Notes: generated by a model from the letters alone, not told the origin. 64,000 nt of DNA from FEN-987 sp964598845 (GCA_964598845.1 CAZRDM010000002.1:76625-140624), one strand, 5' to 3'; shown: positions 33,774 to 43,115, counted from the first letter of the stretch. Numbers and translations are program-made.

Positions 33774-34577
33774 ATGCCCATGGGAAGTTCTGCGGACAGT
33801 GGGAATCATTTGAATTCAGCGAAGATCGATCCAACCGCCCTTGTGGAGAACATACAACTGTTAGCTGCTGGCACTCGTGTTAAGAGAGATGCAAAACTCA
33901 TAGGGGAAGTAAGGACGGCTGACGATGTTGTGGTAGATTTTAACGCAGTGGTTTACGGTCCTGTTCAAATTGGAAAGCGGACCTACGTCGGACCGAATTG
34001 TGTCATCGGATATCCCGACTCCGAGGAACTCGCCGAATCGATTGGTACTGGACATCTGGTCGCGAAGCGACCGACCATACTAGGAGAACGGTGCGTAGTC
34101 AGGTCCAGCACTACCATCTACTCTGACGTTAGCGTCGCTGACTCCGTCTTCTTCGGCCACAACGTCATGGTGCGAGAGGGAGTGACGATAGGTAGTGCCA
34201 CAAAGGTTGGAACGAACGTCGTTGTTGATGGAAAAACCGTCATAGGTGCCCGCGTGTCGATCCAGACTGGGGTCTACATCTGTACCTACTCAACGATCGA
34301 GGACGGAGTCTTCCTCGGCCCCTGTTGCGTCCTGACTAATGACAAGTATCTGGCCCAGAAACCCTTCAATCTGATTGGGCCCACTGTGAAAAGAGGAGCC
34401 AGCATTGGCGCGAATGCGGTCTTGTTCCCAGGAATTGTCGTTGGCGAGGGGGCTGTTGTGGGATCGCAGGCCTTAGTCAACACCGACGTTCCGGCCAAGG
34501 TCGTCTTCGCGGGAATACCAGCCAAGAAGCTGAGAGATGTGCCGGGCGATTGGAATTCCGGGCTGCTAGAGAAATAA
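33774..34577 (+). CDS. Left-handed beta-helix (hexapeptide repeat) acyltransferase
   Basis: The ATG at 33774 avoids overlap with gcvPA and gives 267 residues. Almost the whole chain is made of hexapeptide turns (VVVDFNAVVYGPVQIGKRTY, TIGSATKVGTNVVVDG, SIGANAVLFPGIVVGEGAVV), closing with the PAKVVFAGIPAKKLRD C-terminus common to sugar-nucleotide N-acyltransferases such as WbpD-type enzymes. His in FFGHNVMVREG is a likely catalytic base. It may modify a UDP-sugar for surface glycans. The next gene, also on this strand, is a glycosylation-related candidate. Confidence 0.8.
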   Translation: MPMGSSADSGNHLNSAKIDPTALVENIQLLAAGTRVKRDAKLIGEVRTADDVVVDFNAVVYGPVQIGKRTYVGPNCVIGYPDSEELAESIGTGHLVAKRPTILGERCVVRSSTTIYSDVSVADSVFFGHNVMVREGVTIGSATKVGTNVVVDGKTVIGARVSIQTGVYICTYSTIEDGVFLGPCCVLTNDKYLAQKPFNLIGPTVKRGASIGANAVLFPGIVVGEGAVVGSQALVNTDVPAKVVFAGIPAKKLRDVPGDWNSGLLEK

Positions 34578-34600
34578 GCCCGAAATGGCCAACAGAACGA

Positions 34601-34608
34601 ATAAATAT
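34601..34608 (+). promoter_or_regulatory. TATA-like element upstream of the ribophorin-like gene
   Basis: ATAAATAT within CGAATAAATATTG is a good archaeal TATA-like core 70-77 bases ahead of the preferred ATG at 34678; transcription would start near 34632, leaving a short 5' leader with GAGCTGAGG as ribosome-binding sequence. It also follows closely on the acyltransferase stop, suggesting this gene is not simply read through. Confidence 0.4.
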
Positions 34609-34677
34609 TGAACTTCTCATTGACGGGCAGTTCGATTTACACAATCCGATGAAAGCGGAGACGAGCTGAGGTTGAAG

Positions 34678-36390
34678 ATGAAGCTATTTTTCACAGCCTT
34701 GGTGTTAGTTCTTGCGGTAGGCATCGTAACTCCGCTGCAGGCACAGGACACCCCCTCAAACCTTGTCATAGAGATTCAGCGGACTGCGACGGCCGGTCAG
34801 TACGGCGTTGTGCGCATAATCGACCAATTCTCGGTTTACAACAACGGGACGACCCTGGTCTCCTCACTGGATTATGGCTTCGCACAAATGTATCGGAAAA
34901 ATGTGTACTACATGAGCGCAGCGGACAGCACGGGCAAGCGGCTTTCCCTGAATACAGATGTAAACAAGACATCCCAGTTCTTCTGGATACGCGCCCAATT
35001 CCCTGAACCCCTCGCATTCAACAAGACCTTCAATTTCACCGTGACGACAATGGTGGCTGGCCTGATAAGAGGGGTTGCGGCTGGATTTGAATTCAACTTC
35101 ACAGCTGCACCGGTACTTGCCCAGGATGCCAAGTTCGCGAACGTCACGTTTCTGGCGGTGCCTGCATCGAACTTCAGGCTTCCAACCAATACCTCCTACA
35201 TCATTGGCACAGTAAACAACCTACCGGCCCTCACTCAAGAATACAGACCATGGAAGGCCTACTCGAACGAGACTTTCTATGCCCCCTACGCAACCGTGAA
35301 TCAGTTCATTCTTGACATCAGGCAGGTCGACCGCGACGTAATAATTGACAGTAATGGAGGGCTAAGTGTGAAGGAAAGTTACTGGCTTTTCAATCCATCA
35401 ATTACGATATCTAGCCTAACAGTCACGTTACCGGAAGGTGCCACCAATGTAATGGCCTATGATCGCCTAGGAGCGATGTGGGGGGCGCCACAGGATCCCA
35501 GTCCACCTTACCAGGTGACAATTTCTCCTAGATACAGCCTAGGCATAAGGGCAAATGAGAGCTTCAGATTCACAGTTACCTATGACCTTCCCCAGTCAAA
35601 ATACCTCAAACAACTCAGTTGGTGGGGGAGCTACAACCTCACGTTTACCCTCCTGAACAATAAGGATGATTTCCTGTACGATAACGCGACCGTCCGAATC
35701 ATCGCCCCCGACGGTGTGACCATCAGCAACCTGAAAACGGAGCCGCAATCTCCATTATCGTATCCGATAGGAGTAGACGAAAAGGACCGAACATTCAAGC
35801 TCCAAGGAGTGACAAACCAAGACAACCTGACAACTGGATTGACTTTCACCTATCCTCCCTTCTGGGCAGGTCTGGACTTGATACCCTGGGCAGTCGGCCT
35901 CGAAATCGCAATCCTAGCCTTTGCCATTGGAATCAAGGTTAGACGTGGGCCGGAAGTCGCCGTTCCTGTACCAGTTGAGAAACTCCGAGAATTCGTCAGT
36001 CTGTATGACGAGAGGTTGACGTTGTCAAGAGATCTTGTAGCGATGGAAGAAGAAGTATCGAGAGGAGGCTTGCTAAAACATGAGTTCAGACGGAGGAGGA
36101 AGGCCGTGGAATTGCGACTTGACGAATTGAACAAATCCCTGATGGGGGTCAAGGTTGAGCTTCGTGCGATAGGCCCCCGATATGACGAATTGATCCGAAG
36201 AATCGATAGAGCAGAGGCTGAGATTGAAGCCTCCCGGGCTAGTATGAATCAGGTCAGAAGTCAGTACCGTGCTGGAAAGACTACGCGGGAGACATACGAT
36301 ACCTTGGTTAATGACATAGCAAAGCGGATCGATAGAGCGGAGGAAACAGTGGAGACGATTCTAATTACGCTGAGGGAGGAAGCAAGGTAG
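34678..36390 (+). CDS. Membrane protein with ribophorin I/Ost1-like architecture
   Basis: About 570 residues. The TTG at 34672 sits on top of the ribosome-binding sequence, so ATG 34678 is preferred. Order: signal peptide (LFFTALVLVLAVGIVTPLQA), an exported beta-rich region to about residue 400 with a dozen N-x-S/T sequons, one transmembrane helix (LIPWAVGLEIAILAFAIGI), then about 140 cytoplasmic residues forming a charged helical bundle. Ribophorin I has the same order: two beta domains, one helix, cytosolic four-helix bundle. Local resemblance includes ATVRIIAPDGV against its TVKIILPEG segment, and the AGKTTRETY turn near the C-terminus. Homology is my inference; it could be an unrelated type I membrane protein. 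Confidence 0.55.
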   Translation: MKLFFTALVLVLAVGIVTPLQAQDTPSNLVIEIQRTATAGQYGVVRIIDQFSVYNNGTTLVSSLDYGFAQMYRKNVYYMSAADSTGKRLSLNTDVNKTSQFFWIRAQFPEPLAFNKTFNFTVTTMVAGLIRGVAAGFEFNFTAAPVLAQDAKFANVTFLAVPASNFRLPTNTSYIIGTVNNLPALTQEYRPWKAYSNETFYAPYATVNQFILDIRQVDRDVIIDSNGGLSVKESYWLFNPSITISSLTVTLPEGATNVMAYDRLGAMWGAPQDPSPPYQVTISPRYSLGIRANESFRFTVTYDLPQSKYLKQLSWWGSYNLTFTLLNNKDDFLYDNATVRIIAPDGVTISNLKTEPQSPLSYPIGVDEKDRTFKLQGVTNQDNLTTGLTFTYPPFWAGLDLIPWAVGLEIAILAFAIGIKVRRGPEVAVPVPVEKLREFVSLYDERLTLSRDLVAMEEEVSRGGLLKHEFRRRRKAVELRLDELNKSLMGVKVELRAIGPRYDELIRRIDRAEAEIEASRASMNQVRSQYRAGKTTRETYDTLVNDIAKRIDRAEETVETILITLREEAR

Positions 36391-36464
36391 ACCTTCCTCC
36401 TGTAGAACCTCTTTTAACCAGAGCGAACGTCTCTACTTCAAAGCAGCATCATATCAAACGCCTA

Positions 36465-37727
36465 GTGCAGACAATGAGCGAACAGGTTTCAATGAGCAGA
36501 CTGCGAGAATGGCTCCGGAAATCGCTATCTTCCGAGTTATCTCAACTCGAACGCGAACGGGACAAGATAGCAGCGGAGATATCACGCGCAATAGGTTCGC
36601 TTCTGGATTTCTGCGGTCAGCTATCCCGCAAGGCAGAGCAAGACATGGAATCTAAGCGTGACAATCGAGCACGGTTCAGGGCGGGGAGGGCCGTAGTCCG
36701 ACTGACGACAATAATCGCCGAAATGTGCGGCGAAATTACAGTTCCCGGCGCAAAGGATTCGGCCAGTCTAAGAAATGTGCAACGGGTTACCTCCAGGCTC
36801 GCTTCGGAAAGTGCCCGCGCCAGAGAAGAATGGCTCAGACAGATCAGACCATACTACATCCTAGATATGATGACTATTGGCGGAAACATTGACAAGATTC
36901 GTAGACTGAGCGACGAGGTCCATGGCTTTCTGGTTGGACGTGGATCACTCCTACGCTCATTGGAAGAACTCGACGAGAAACTCGATTCATTTACCAAGCT
37001 TCAAGAGTTAAAGGATTCGCTGTTAACCAGAAGACATACCGTAAAGCAGAAGCTAGCCGAGGCAGACGAAGAACAGAAGTCCCTAACCCTTCAAGTTCAG
37101 GAGCTACAAGGGGATCCTAAGATGAGAGAGTACTTCGAAGTCGAGACTGAATTGAGAGGACTTAGAGTTGAATTGTTGCATACAGGATTTAGTAGACTGG
37201 GAAGACCTTTCCGGAAGTTGCTGTCAGTGTCTGAACGAGGAGACTATCCGCTGCCAATCGACGTGCGAGAGAGCATGAAAGAATATACAAAGAAACCATT
37301 CGCCACTTTTCTCAGAGAGAGCGATGGATATCCCAAGCTCAAGGCTGTGATGTCAGCTCTTTCCAAGGCGGTGTCAAGCGGAAAACTCGCACTCAAGCAG
37401 CGGGAAGCGAAGAAGGTCATCGAACGAACTGAGCAAGTCGTCTCGGCTGATTCCTTGGCTGGGATTCACGTCAGATCACGAGAACTGAAATCTATATACC
37501 GCAAGCTCGTCGCGGACGGAGGAACGGCAAGTCTGGTCCAACGAATCAAGGAAACCCGTCAAAAGATGAGAGAGAGTATCAGGAAAAAGGAAGAGCTGGC
37601 AGCTGAACTGGAAAGAACTATTGAACGCGAAGAGAAGATCGAGGAGCAAATCACGCAAATGTTAAAGGATATAGAGACTTTCACTCGTCGGCTCACAGGT
37701 GCGGAGGTAAAGCTTCAATTTTCGTAG
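36465..37727 (+). CDS. Archaeal coiled-coil protein of unknown function
   Basis: 420 residues, mostly alpha-helical and highly charged, with coiled-coil stretches near residues 20-60 (LSSELSQLERERDKIAAEI), 170-215 and 360-415 (ELERTIEREEKIEEQITQML), separated by a possibly globular middle (about 225-310, with SRLGRPFRKLLSVSERGDY). No signal peptide, membrane segment or nucleotide-binding motif is visible. It starts with a GTG at 36465; internal ATGs at 36474 and 36492 are alternatives. Same strand as, and 74 bases after, the ribophorin-like gene; the convergent neighbour ends 3 bases away. Function unknown. Confidence 0.7.
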   Translation: MQTMSEQVSMSRLREWLRKSLSSELSQLERERDKIAAEISRAIGSLLDFCGQLSRKAEQDMESKRDNRARFRAGRAVVRLTTIIAEMCGEITVPGAKDSASLRNVQRVTSRLASESARAREEWLRQIRPYYILDMMTIGGNIDKIRRLSDEVHGFLVGRGSLLRSLEELDEKLDSFTKLQELKDSLLTRRHTVKQKLAEADEEQKSLTLQVQELQGDPKMREYFEVETELRGLRVELLHTGFSRLGRPFRKLLSVSERGDYPLPIDVRESMKEYTKKPFATFLRESDGYPKLKAVMSALSKAVSSGKLALKQREAKKVIERTEQVVSADSLAGIHVRSRELKSIYRKLVADGGTASLVQRIKETRQKMRESIRKKEELAAELERTIEREEKIEEQITQMLKDIETFTRRLTGAEVKLQFS

Positions 37728-37730
37728 AGC

Positions 37731-39539
37731 CTAGACAAGTGCGCGGATTCTCTGCCTTGAGACCAGAGCCCGCAATAGGCTTCTTCCAAGATCGGATTTC
37801 TTTGATACTCTTATCCTACTTTTCTTGCCGATTGTTGCTGAGAACAGGTATTGCTCACCCACGAATACGTTAGCAACTTGTCCGGTTAGGTCCTCGTCGA
37901 AGACCAAGTCGATTCGATTGCCTACTTCAGCGATGTCATATCGCACCTCTTTTCCTGAGGAACTCGGTGTCAGAGGTTCCACATCGATCTTGACTCCGAG
38001 CTTCTCCTCCAGCTTCGTAACAGTTGCACCCTTCTTGCCTATTAGCATCGGAACAATCTCATTCTCGACGCGAACTAGAGCACGGTCGCCCGAAACCAAT
38101 CTCACTTCCGCGTCCGGGTCGAATTTCCTGATTTCCTGCAGTATCCGCTCTTCGGCAAGCTTCTGAGTAGCCGTGACCGCGGGCTTGGCATCGCTCACAG
38201 GAATAATTACGTTCTCCTCTCCGAAGGTGTAGATCTCATGTTCCAAGTTCCCCGTTTCAAAATCTCGAACTTCAACCACCGGTCTGGCAAGATCGGCCTC
38301 GGTCATACCAGTCGGAACTTTGACGGTGAGGTTGAGTGTGTACAGTTTTCTGACTTCACCATACTGGATGAAGATGATTGTGTCAATAATGTGGGGAATC
38401 ATGCCAAGCTCAACCCGCCCTATGAACCGTTGTATCGCATCGATCGCCTCACTAGCGTGTACTACTCCGATCATGCCTACGCCTGCCAAACGCATGTCCG
38501 CAAATATTGTAAAGTCCTTGCTCCTTCTAATCTCGTCAAAGACTGTGTAATCTGGCCTTACCAGGAGCAAGATCTCCGCAGTCTTTTCGAAATCTCCCTC
38601 AAGTGGACCGTATTGTGTAATCTCCGGTCCAACCTGCAAGTCTCTCGGTGATTCCAGGGTCTTCACGATCTTGCTTTGTCTTAGGTAGAACTCGGCGAGC
38701 GATGAGGCGAAGGTAGTCTTCCCCGAGCCCGGCGGACCCGCTATCAGGATGCCCTCGGCTCGCGTCCCAAGGCGTTCCATCAGTTTACCAGACAGCCCGT
38801 AATCCTGAAGTGTCAGGTTCACCACTGGGCGAACTATTGTAAGCTCAACGCCATCGGATAAGGGTGGTCTGGTGATGGCAATTCGGTAACGACTGAGCTG
38901 GATGACCATGGCGCCGGCTCGGTTTATCTCAACGAATCCCTCTCTACTGACTCTTGCTGCTTCCGTGACTTCTCGGATCATTTGTTCAATTTCTTCCACC
39001 GCGCTTACCGAATCGGAAATTCGGATAAGCTCAAATTTTCCCGGCTTACCTCTTTTTGCGAGAGGATGGGTTCCCTCTTTGAGATGAATACTTGAAGTGT
39101 CAGAGGTGAAGAATTTCTCAAAAGTGAGATTTGTTGTCCTCACCTCGCCCGGCACATATTTTATCTGCACACCCGAGGCTTCAGCAACCAGCGCCTGAAC
39201 GTAGTCCGCTGTCAGAAGAATACCGTTTTCGGATTTGGCAACATCCGTGATAAGCGCATCAAGTCGACCGCTCCGCGCGAGCTTGATATCATCGAACCCA
39301 GGCCGCCCACCTAAGAATGTTAGTTTGATATTCTTCCTCTCGCAAAATTCGCGCAGTTTCTTGATCTCAGTGAGTCCCACGAAACCAGGCTCGCGTCCCT
39401 TCGAAGCTTGGGCCTGAAGCTCATCCAAAACCGCATATGGAATAATGACTTCCACATCGGTAGACTCTCCTCTCTCAATGACGTGTGGAACGTTCCCGTC
39501 GATGATTATGGATGTATCTGGGATGAGTTTCCGAGTCAT
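37731..39539 (-). CDS. PIN domain-secretion-type ATPase-KH fusion protein (COG1855-like)
   Basis: 602 residues in three parts. Residues 1-130: PIN nuclease fold with acidic positions in LIPDTSIIIDG, LDELQAQ, LDALITDVAKSENGILLTAD. Residues about 200-440: VirB11/PilT-type ATPase with Walker A GPPGSGKTTFASS and Walker B-like DYTVFDEIRRSKDF. Residues about 510-560: KH domain MLIGKKGATVTKLEEKLG. Archaea carry this conserved three-domain protein widely. PIN plus KH suggests RNA cleavage or surveillance, with the ATPase remodelling the substrate; the exact role is not established. It is convergent with the coiled-coil gene. Confidence 0.85.
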   Translation of the reverse strand: MTRKLIPDTSIIIDGNVPHVIERGESTDVEVIIPYAVLDELQAQASKGREPGFVGLTEIKKLREFCERKNIKLTFLGGRPGFDDIKLARSGRLDALITDVAKSENGILLTADYVQALVAEASGVQIKYVPGEVRTTNLTFEKFFTSDTSSIHLKEGTHPLAKRGKPGKFELIRISDSVSAVEEIEQMIREVTEAARVSREGFVEINRAGAMVIQLSRYRIAITRPPLSDGVELTIVRPVVNLTLQDYGLSGKLMERLGTRAEGILIAGPPGSGKTTFASSLAEFYLRQSKIVKTLESPRDLQVGPEITQYGPLEGDFEKTAEILLLVRPDYTVFDEIRRSKDFTIFADMRLAGVGMIGVVHASEAIDAIQRFIGRVELGMIPHIIDTIIFIQYGEVRKLYTLNLTVKVPTGMTEADLARPVVEVRDFETGNLEHEIYTFGEENVIIPVSDAKPAVTATQKLAEERILQEIRKFDPDAEVRLVSGDRALVRVENEIVPMLIGKKGATVTKLEEKLGVKIDVEPLTPSSSGKEVRYDIAEVGNRIDLVFDEDLTGQVANVFVGEQYLFSATIGKKSRIRVSKKSDLGRSLLRALVSRQRIRALV

Positions 39540-39656
39540 TTGCTATCCCTTTGTTCCCAGGAGTAGTGAGCTTTCCATAAAAACAGTACCAAGATTAAGA
39601 CCAATGCAACGAATCAGGCAAAGGCCTCATATCTCTAGCGTGCACTCAGGCGGAAG

Positions 39657-40208
39657 ATGGTCTTCTTGGAGCGCTGTACAGCTTCTTCTCGCGTTTACGA
39701 AGGACGCGTGCTCAATCTTCGGGTAGACCAAGTCCTTTTGGATGGAGGCAGGACGACGACTCGTGAAGTTGTCGAGCACCGCGGTGCAGCCGCCATCGTC
39801 CCTATCCTCAATAATAACTATGTAATTCTCGTCCGCCAATACAGATACGCTATCGGAACAGAGTTGCTAGAGATCCCTGCTGGAACCTTGGAACCTGACG
39901 AAGAGCCCGAGACATGTGCGTCTAGAGAACTTGAGGAGGAAACTGGCTATTCATGCAGGCGCATGGACAAGATCCTAGAATGTTTTGTCGCCCCAGGCTA
40001 CAGCACTGAAAAGATCTATTTCTACTTGGCTAGGGGTTTGATACAGTCTCAGCAAAAGGCGGAATATGACGAACGCATCAGGACGGAAGCCATACCTATC
40101 CAACTTGCACTTGATAAAATACGTCTAGGACAAATTCGCGACGCGAAAACGATCTGTGGTCTGTGGCGGGCCTTCGAAGTCACTTCCCAAGAAACATCTT
40201 CTACCTAG
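39657..40208 (+). CDS. Nudix hydrolase, ADP-ribose pyrophosphatase-like
   Basis: 183 residues. The Nudix box GTLEPDEEPETCASRELEEE at 76-95, completed by TG, matches G-x5-E-x7-R-E-U-x-E-E-x-G-U. The upstream AAIVPILNNNYVILVRQYRYA and LEIPAG strand are typical of the ADP-sugar pyrophosphatase (NudF/YffH) group, which cleaves ADP-ribose to AMP and ribose-5-phosphate. Substrate specificity is inferred only from similarity. It is divergent from the PIN-ATPase gene and convergent with the DUF309 gene. Confidence 0.85.
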   Translation: MVFLERCTASSRVYEGRVLNLRVDQVLLDGGRTTTREVVEHRGAAAIVPILNNNYVILVRQYRYAIGTELLEIPAGTLEPDEEPETCASRELEEETGYSCRRMDKILECFVAPGYSTEKIYFYLARGLIQSQQKAEYDERIRTEAIPIQLALDKIRLGQIRDAKTICGLWRAFEVTSQETSST

Positions 40209-40233
40209 GGAGCACAAGCTGTAAACCATGATT

Positions 40234-40713
40234 CTATCGGCCAATATTTATCTTGAAGAAGTGAGGGCGACTCGCCAGAAGCATCTGCTTGACTTTTTCC
40301 TTCAGACTCTCCAGCTTGGGTCCGTGATATTCTCCTCGATGATCGGCCAATTTGGCATACGCCCGCTTGAGTATTGAGAGCGTTACGTCTAGCTCGTTTT
40401 TCTGCAAATGGATCAAGGCCGCGGCTAGAACGATGAGGCCTTGCAGGATATCTTTCTCCTCTCCCTTTGCTCTGCGCCAGACAGATTCTAGTGCCTCATG
40501 GCTCTCCCAGTATCTCTCCTCGTTGAACAAGTCAGAGCCGAGTCTAATTGCGTGTGAGCTATCGATTGGAGAGGCTTCGGCGTAGCTGCTAACCCCAAGA
40601 TTCCCAATGTCCGCGCCAAAGCCGCGCACGCTATCGTACGCGGCCTTTCTGAGTCGTTCCCTATCGGCTGGCGAAAAGTTTCCATTCTTGCCCAATCTCA
40701 TCAGGAGCCTCAT
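40234..40713 (-). CDS. DUF309 family protein
   Basis: 159 residues. The C-terminal 100 residues carry the DUF309 signature: LFNEERYWESHEALESVWRR followed by ILQGLIVLAAALIHLQKNE and an amphipathic helix. Family members are small all-alpha proteins of unknown function found in bacteria and archaea; the conserved His/Glu in ESHEALE may bind a metal. The basic N-terminal 45 residues vary; a later start is possible. Convergent with the Nudix gene. Confidence 0.8.
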   Translation of the reverse strand: MRLLMRLGKNGNFSPADRERLRKAAYDSVRGFGADIGNLGVSSYAEASPIDSSHAIRLGSDLFNEERYWESHEALESVWRRAKGEEKDILQGLIVLAAALIHLQKNELDVTLSILKRAYAKLADHRGEYHGPKLESLKEKVKQMLLASRPHFFKINIGR

Positions 40714-40791
40714 GACTCAATCTCCTGATCCAAAAATGCAGCTCTAGGCATTTGAAAACAGCTATTACCGTGATTCTTAATGGAGGTTTCA

Positions 40792-41232
40792 ATGAGAATT
40801 CGAGGTGTGCTAGGTTTGTCCCAAACATCCGAGTACATCATAGACGGAAACGTTGTGAACAAGCAGCTGGAACCCTACAATCTCGAAGCTCATCAACCGA
40901 CATCTCCGTTTCATCAGATGCTTCCAAGTCAAGTTTTCGAGGTGATTCAGAAGAAATTCATCAAGGGTGTGATAGACGAGATCGAGAAAGCGAATCCCAG
41001 AGTTGTGAGATTCGTCAATTTGGAAGCGATAGCTACGGGACCGCACAGGGATTATCTATACGCTATCTGCGGGGGTTTCAGGGTGCTCGTAGATTCATTG
41101 CACGCCAAAGGCATCGAGGTAGCAGGAACAGTTCAGAATCCTTGGATTCTTCCATGGACTCTTGTCTCCAAGATCGACAAGAACTTTAAGGGTCTTCCTG
41201 CCCATGGAGAAGAAACGCCCGGTGTGAGCTAG
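40792..41232 (+). CDS. Conserved-looking protein of unknown function
   Basis: 146 residues from the ATG at 40792, which has GGAGG 8 bases upstream; the in-frame ATG at 40780 overlaps that site and is rejected. The chain looks soluble and mixed alpha/beta (SEYIIDGNVVNKQLEPYNLE, FIKGVIDEIEKANPRVVRF, LYAICGGFRVLVDSLHAKG). No catalytic or metal-binding signature was recognised. Codon use and the good ribosome-binding site argue that it is a real gene. Neighbours (DUF309, PRC-barrel) give no functional hint. Confidence 0.65.
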   Translation: MRIRGVLGLSQTSEYIIDGNVVNKQLEPYNLEAHQPTSPFHQMLPSQVFEVIQKKFIKGVIDEIEKANPRVVRFVNLEAIATGPHRDYLYAICGGFRVLVDSLHAKGIEVAGTVQNPWILPWTLVSKIDKNFKGLPAHGEETPGVS

Positions 41233-41347
41233 GCCTAGAGTTTTGACCTCTTCACGTAGACTTGCAGTAACTCTCCCTGAGCTAACAGTGAAATGAGTGC
41301 CACTCCGAACGTCATGGCCAGGCCAGCTCGCCTTAAAGTTGAATCGA

Positions 41348-41623
41348 CTATTCTTCCTCCACATGCTTCCGCATCTGGTTTACTGTGAATTCCAGAGCAA
41401 CCGCATCTCCAACCCTGTCTATCTCCGAGACCGGGACTCGGACCTTCGCGGAACGAATTCTAAGCCTTCCGTCCAGAGCCTGCTTCGCACCGGATTTGCT
41501 GACCTTAACAACCAGATGCGTTACAGAGCGGGAGTTCAGGTCGATTACGATGTCATCGACTTTGCCGATTGAATTCATCCTATAGGCGTAGACCTTTTTC
41601 TTTCTCAGTTCGCTCGCGAGCAT
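41348..41623 (-). CDS. PRC-barrel domain protein
   Basis: 91 residues forming a single PRC-barrel (MLASELRKKKVYAYRMNSIG, then KVDDIVIDLNSRSVTHLVVKV), a small beta-barrel found in RimM and in many small archaeal proteins. Stand-alone archaeal versions have been linked to cell division (CdpB-type) and to ribosome or RNA metabolism, so a role with the FtsZ-like protein in this window is possible but unsupported. It starts at ATG 41623 and is isolated on the minus strand. Confidence 0.8.
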   Translation of the reverse strand: MLASELRKKKVYAYRMNSIGKVDDIVIDLNSRSVTHLVVKVSKSGAKQALDGRLRIRSAKVRVPVSEIDRVGDAVALEFTVNQMRKHVEEE

Positions 41624-41776
41624 GGCTGTTCATCTGACGGACCCTAACAATGAGACAACACAAAACGATTTCTTGAAACTAGTGCGCCGACCATTGACGC
41701 ACGCTTGAGGGGGTGCGGGTGTGAGTTACTTGCCTACAGGGCGAATTTCGCGGAGGAATGGGTGGAGACTGTTGCC

Positions 41777-43039
41777 CTACCTCGAAAACATTGCAAGTAG
41801 TATGAGGTTTGCGACAGCTGTTGTCATCAGCATAATAATTATTCCAACCTTCGCGAACTCGACGAACGTGATCTTCACACCCCTCGCCTGAGCAATCCCG
41901 GCGGCTATGACGTTTGCTGAGGCTCCTATGATAGTGCCATTTCCACCAAGCCCAGTTCCGGCCGAAAGAGCCCACCAGAGTGGAAACACGTTGAGGCCAG
42001 TCTCGCCTAGCTCGGTCAGGACGGGGATGAAGGCGGCCGCAAAGGGGATGTTGTCGATAAATGCTGAAGTAACGCTCGAAACCCAAAGGACTGCTGTAAT
42101 TCCGAGCGCTGTGTTCCCGCCAACTATAGTTGACATGCTCTGGCTTACGAGCCTAAGCCACCCTGTCTTGTCCAGAGCCCCCACAACTATGAACAGGGAT
42201 CCAAAGAAGATCAGCGTGCTCCATTCAACTTTGTTGAGGATTTCTGGCATCTTGGGCCCTCCGACAAAAAGCAAGATAATGGCGGCTGCCAAGGCGACAG
42301 TCGTCGGATAGATCCCGACGATGTCCTCCATGACGAAAAGTGCAATGGCGGCCGCGAGCGTAAACAGCCCCGTCCACAGAAGCCTACGATCTGTGGTTAC
42401 CTGTGGCATCTCGCTGGGGGAAAATTCACTTGTAACGTTCGTCACGTTGAACTTCTTTCGCAGGTACAACAGAGCTACGACAAGCGCTGCAACAGACACT
42501 GGGGCCACATTGACTAGAAATGAGCCGAATGAGAAACCTGTGGCAGATCCTATCATGATGTTTGGAGGGTCGCCAATGAGAGTGGATGTACCACCTATGT
42601 TTGAGGCAAATATCTCGCTGAGGACGTAGGGTTTTGGGTCAAACTTGGCGAGTTCTGCGAGGTCGATCGTGACAGTCACCATGAAGAGAACTGTCGTGAC
42701 GTTGTCTAGAAATGCTGAGAGAACCGCCGTCAGGACCATGAAGGCAAGAAATAGGTAGCGTGGTCTCCAGCGACACAACTTTGCGACGTAGACGCCGAGC
42801 CACTGAAAGAACCGCGCCTCCCGCAAGGAACCTATTATGACCATCATTCCAAAAAGAAGTCCGATCGCCCGCAGGTCGACGTAGGAGCCCATTTCCTCCG
42901 GTCTGAGGATGCCGAAAGCCTAGACTGCCCCTGCGCCAGCCATCGCCGCTATTGTGCGCTCGCGATATTCCGTGGCTAATATGACATAAGTGACAAGGAA
43001 AATCAGGAGCGCGACTATCTGCTGTTCGAGGATTTCCAC
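41777..43039 (-). pseudogene. ArsB/NhaD-type ion transporter interrupted by an in-frame TAG
   Basis: From GTG 43039 the minus-strand frame encodes VEILEQQIVALLIFLVTY and further transporter N-terminus up to AAMAGAGAV, then TAG at 42922-42920, then continues in the same frame with AFGILRPEEMGSYVDLRAIG and the rest to 41777 (420 codons in all). The body has about eleven helices with the family segments AFLDNVTTVLFMV, GGTSTLIGDPPNIMIGS and SAFIDNIPFAAAFIP. The family exports arsenite or exchanges Na+/H+. Either the gene is dead, the TAG is a sequencing error or strain variant, translation restarts at ATG 42892 (behind GGAGGAA), or the stop is read through. Confidence 0.75.
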
Positions 43040-43115
43040 CCAATGTCACTGTCCGAATGTTCCCGAGACATGAAGATGTAAGGTCACTTCATCGTACCAT
43101 AAAGGGCTGTGTGTT

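Noticed and set aside
41777..43039. Pyrrolysine use as an explanation of the TAG codons
   Set aside because: TAG is used as a normal terminator for several genes here, no pyl genes are present in the window, and the broken membrane gene at the right edge also has a TGA upstream.
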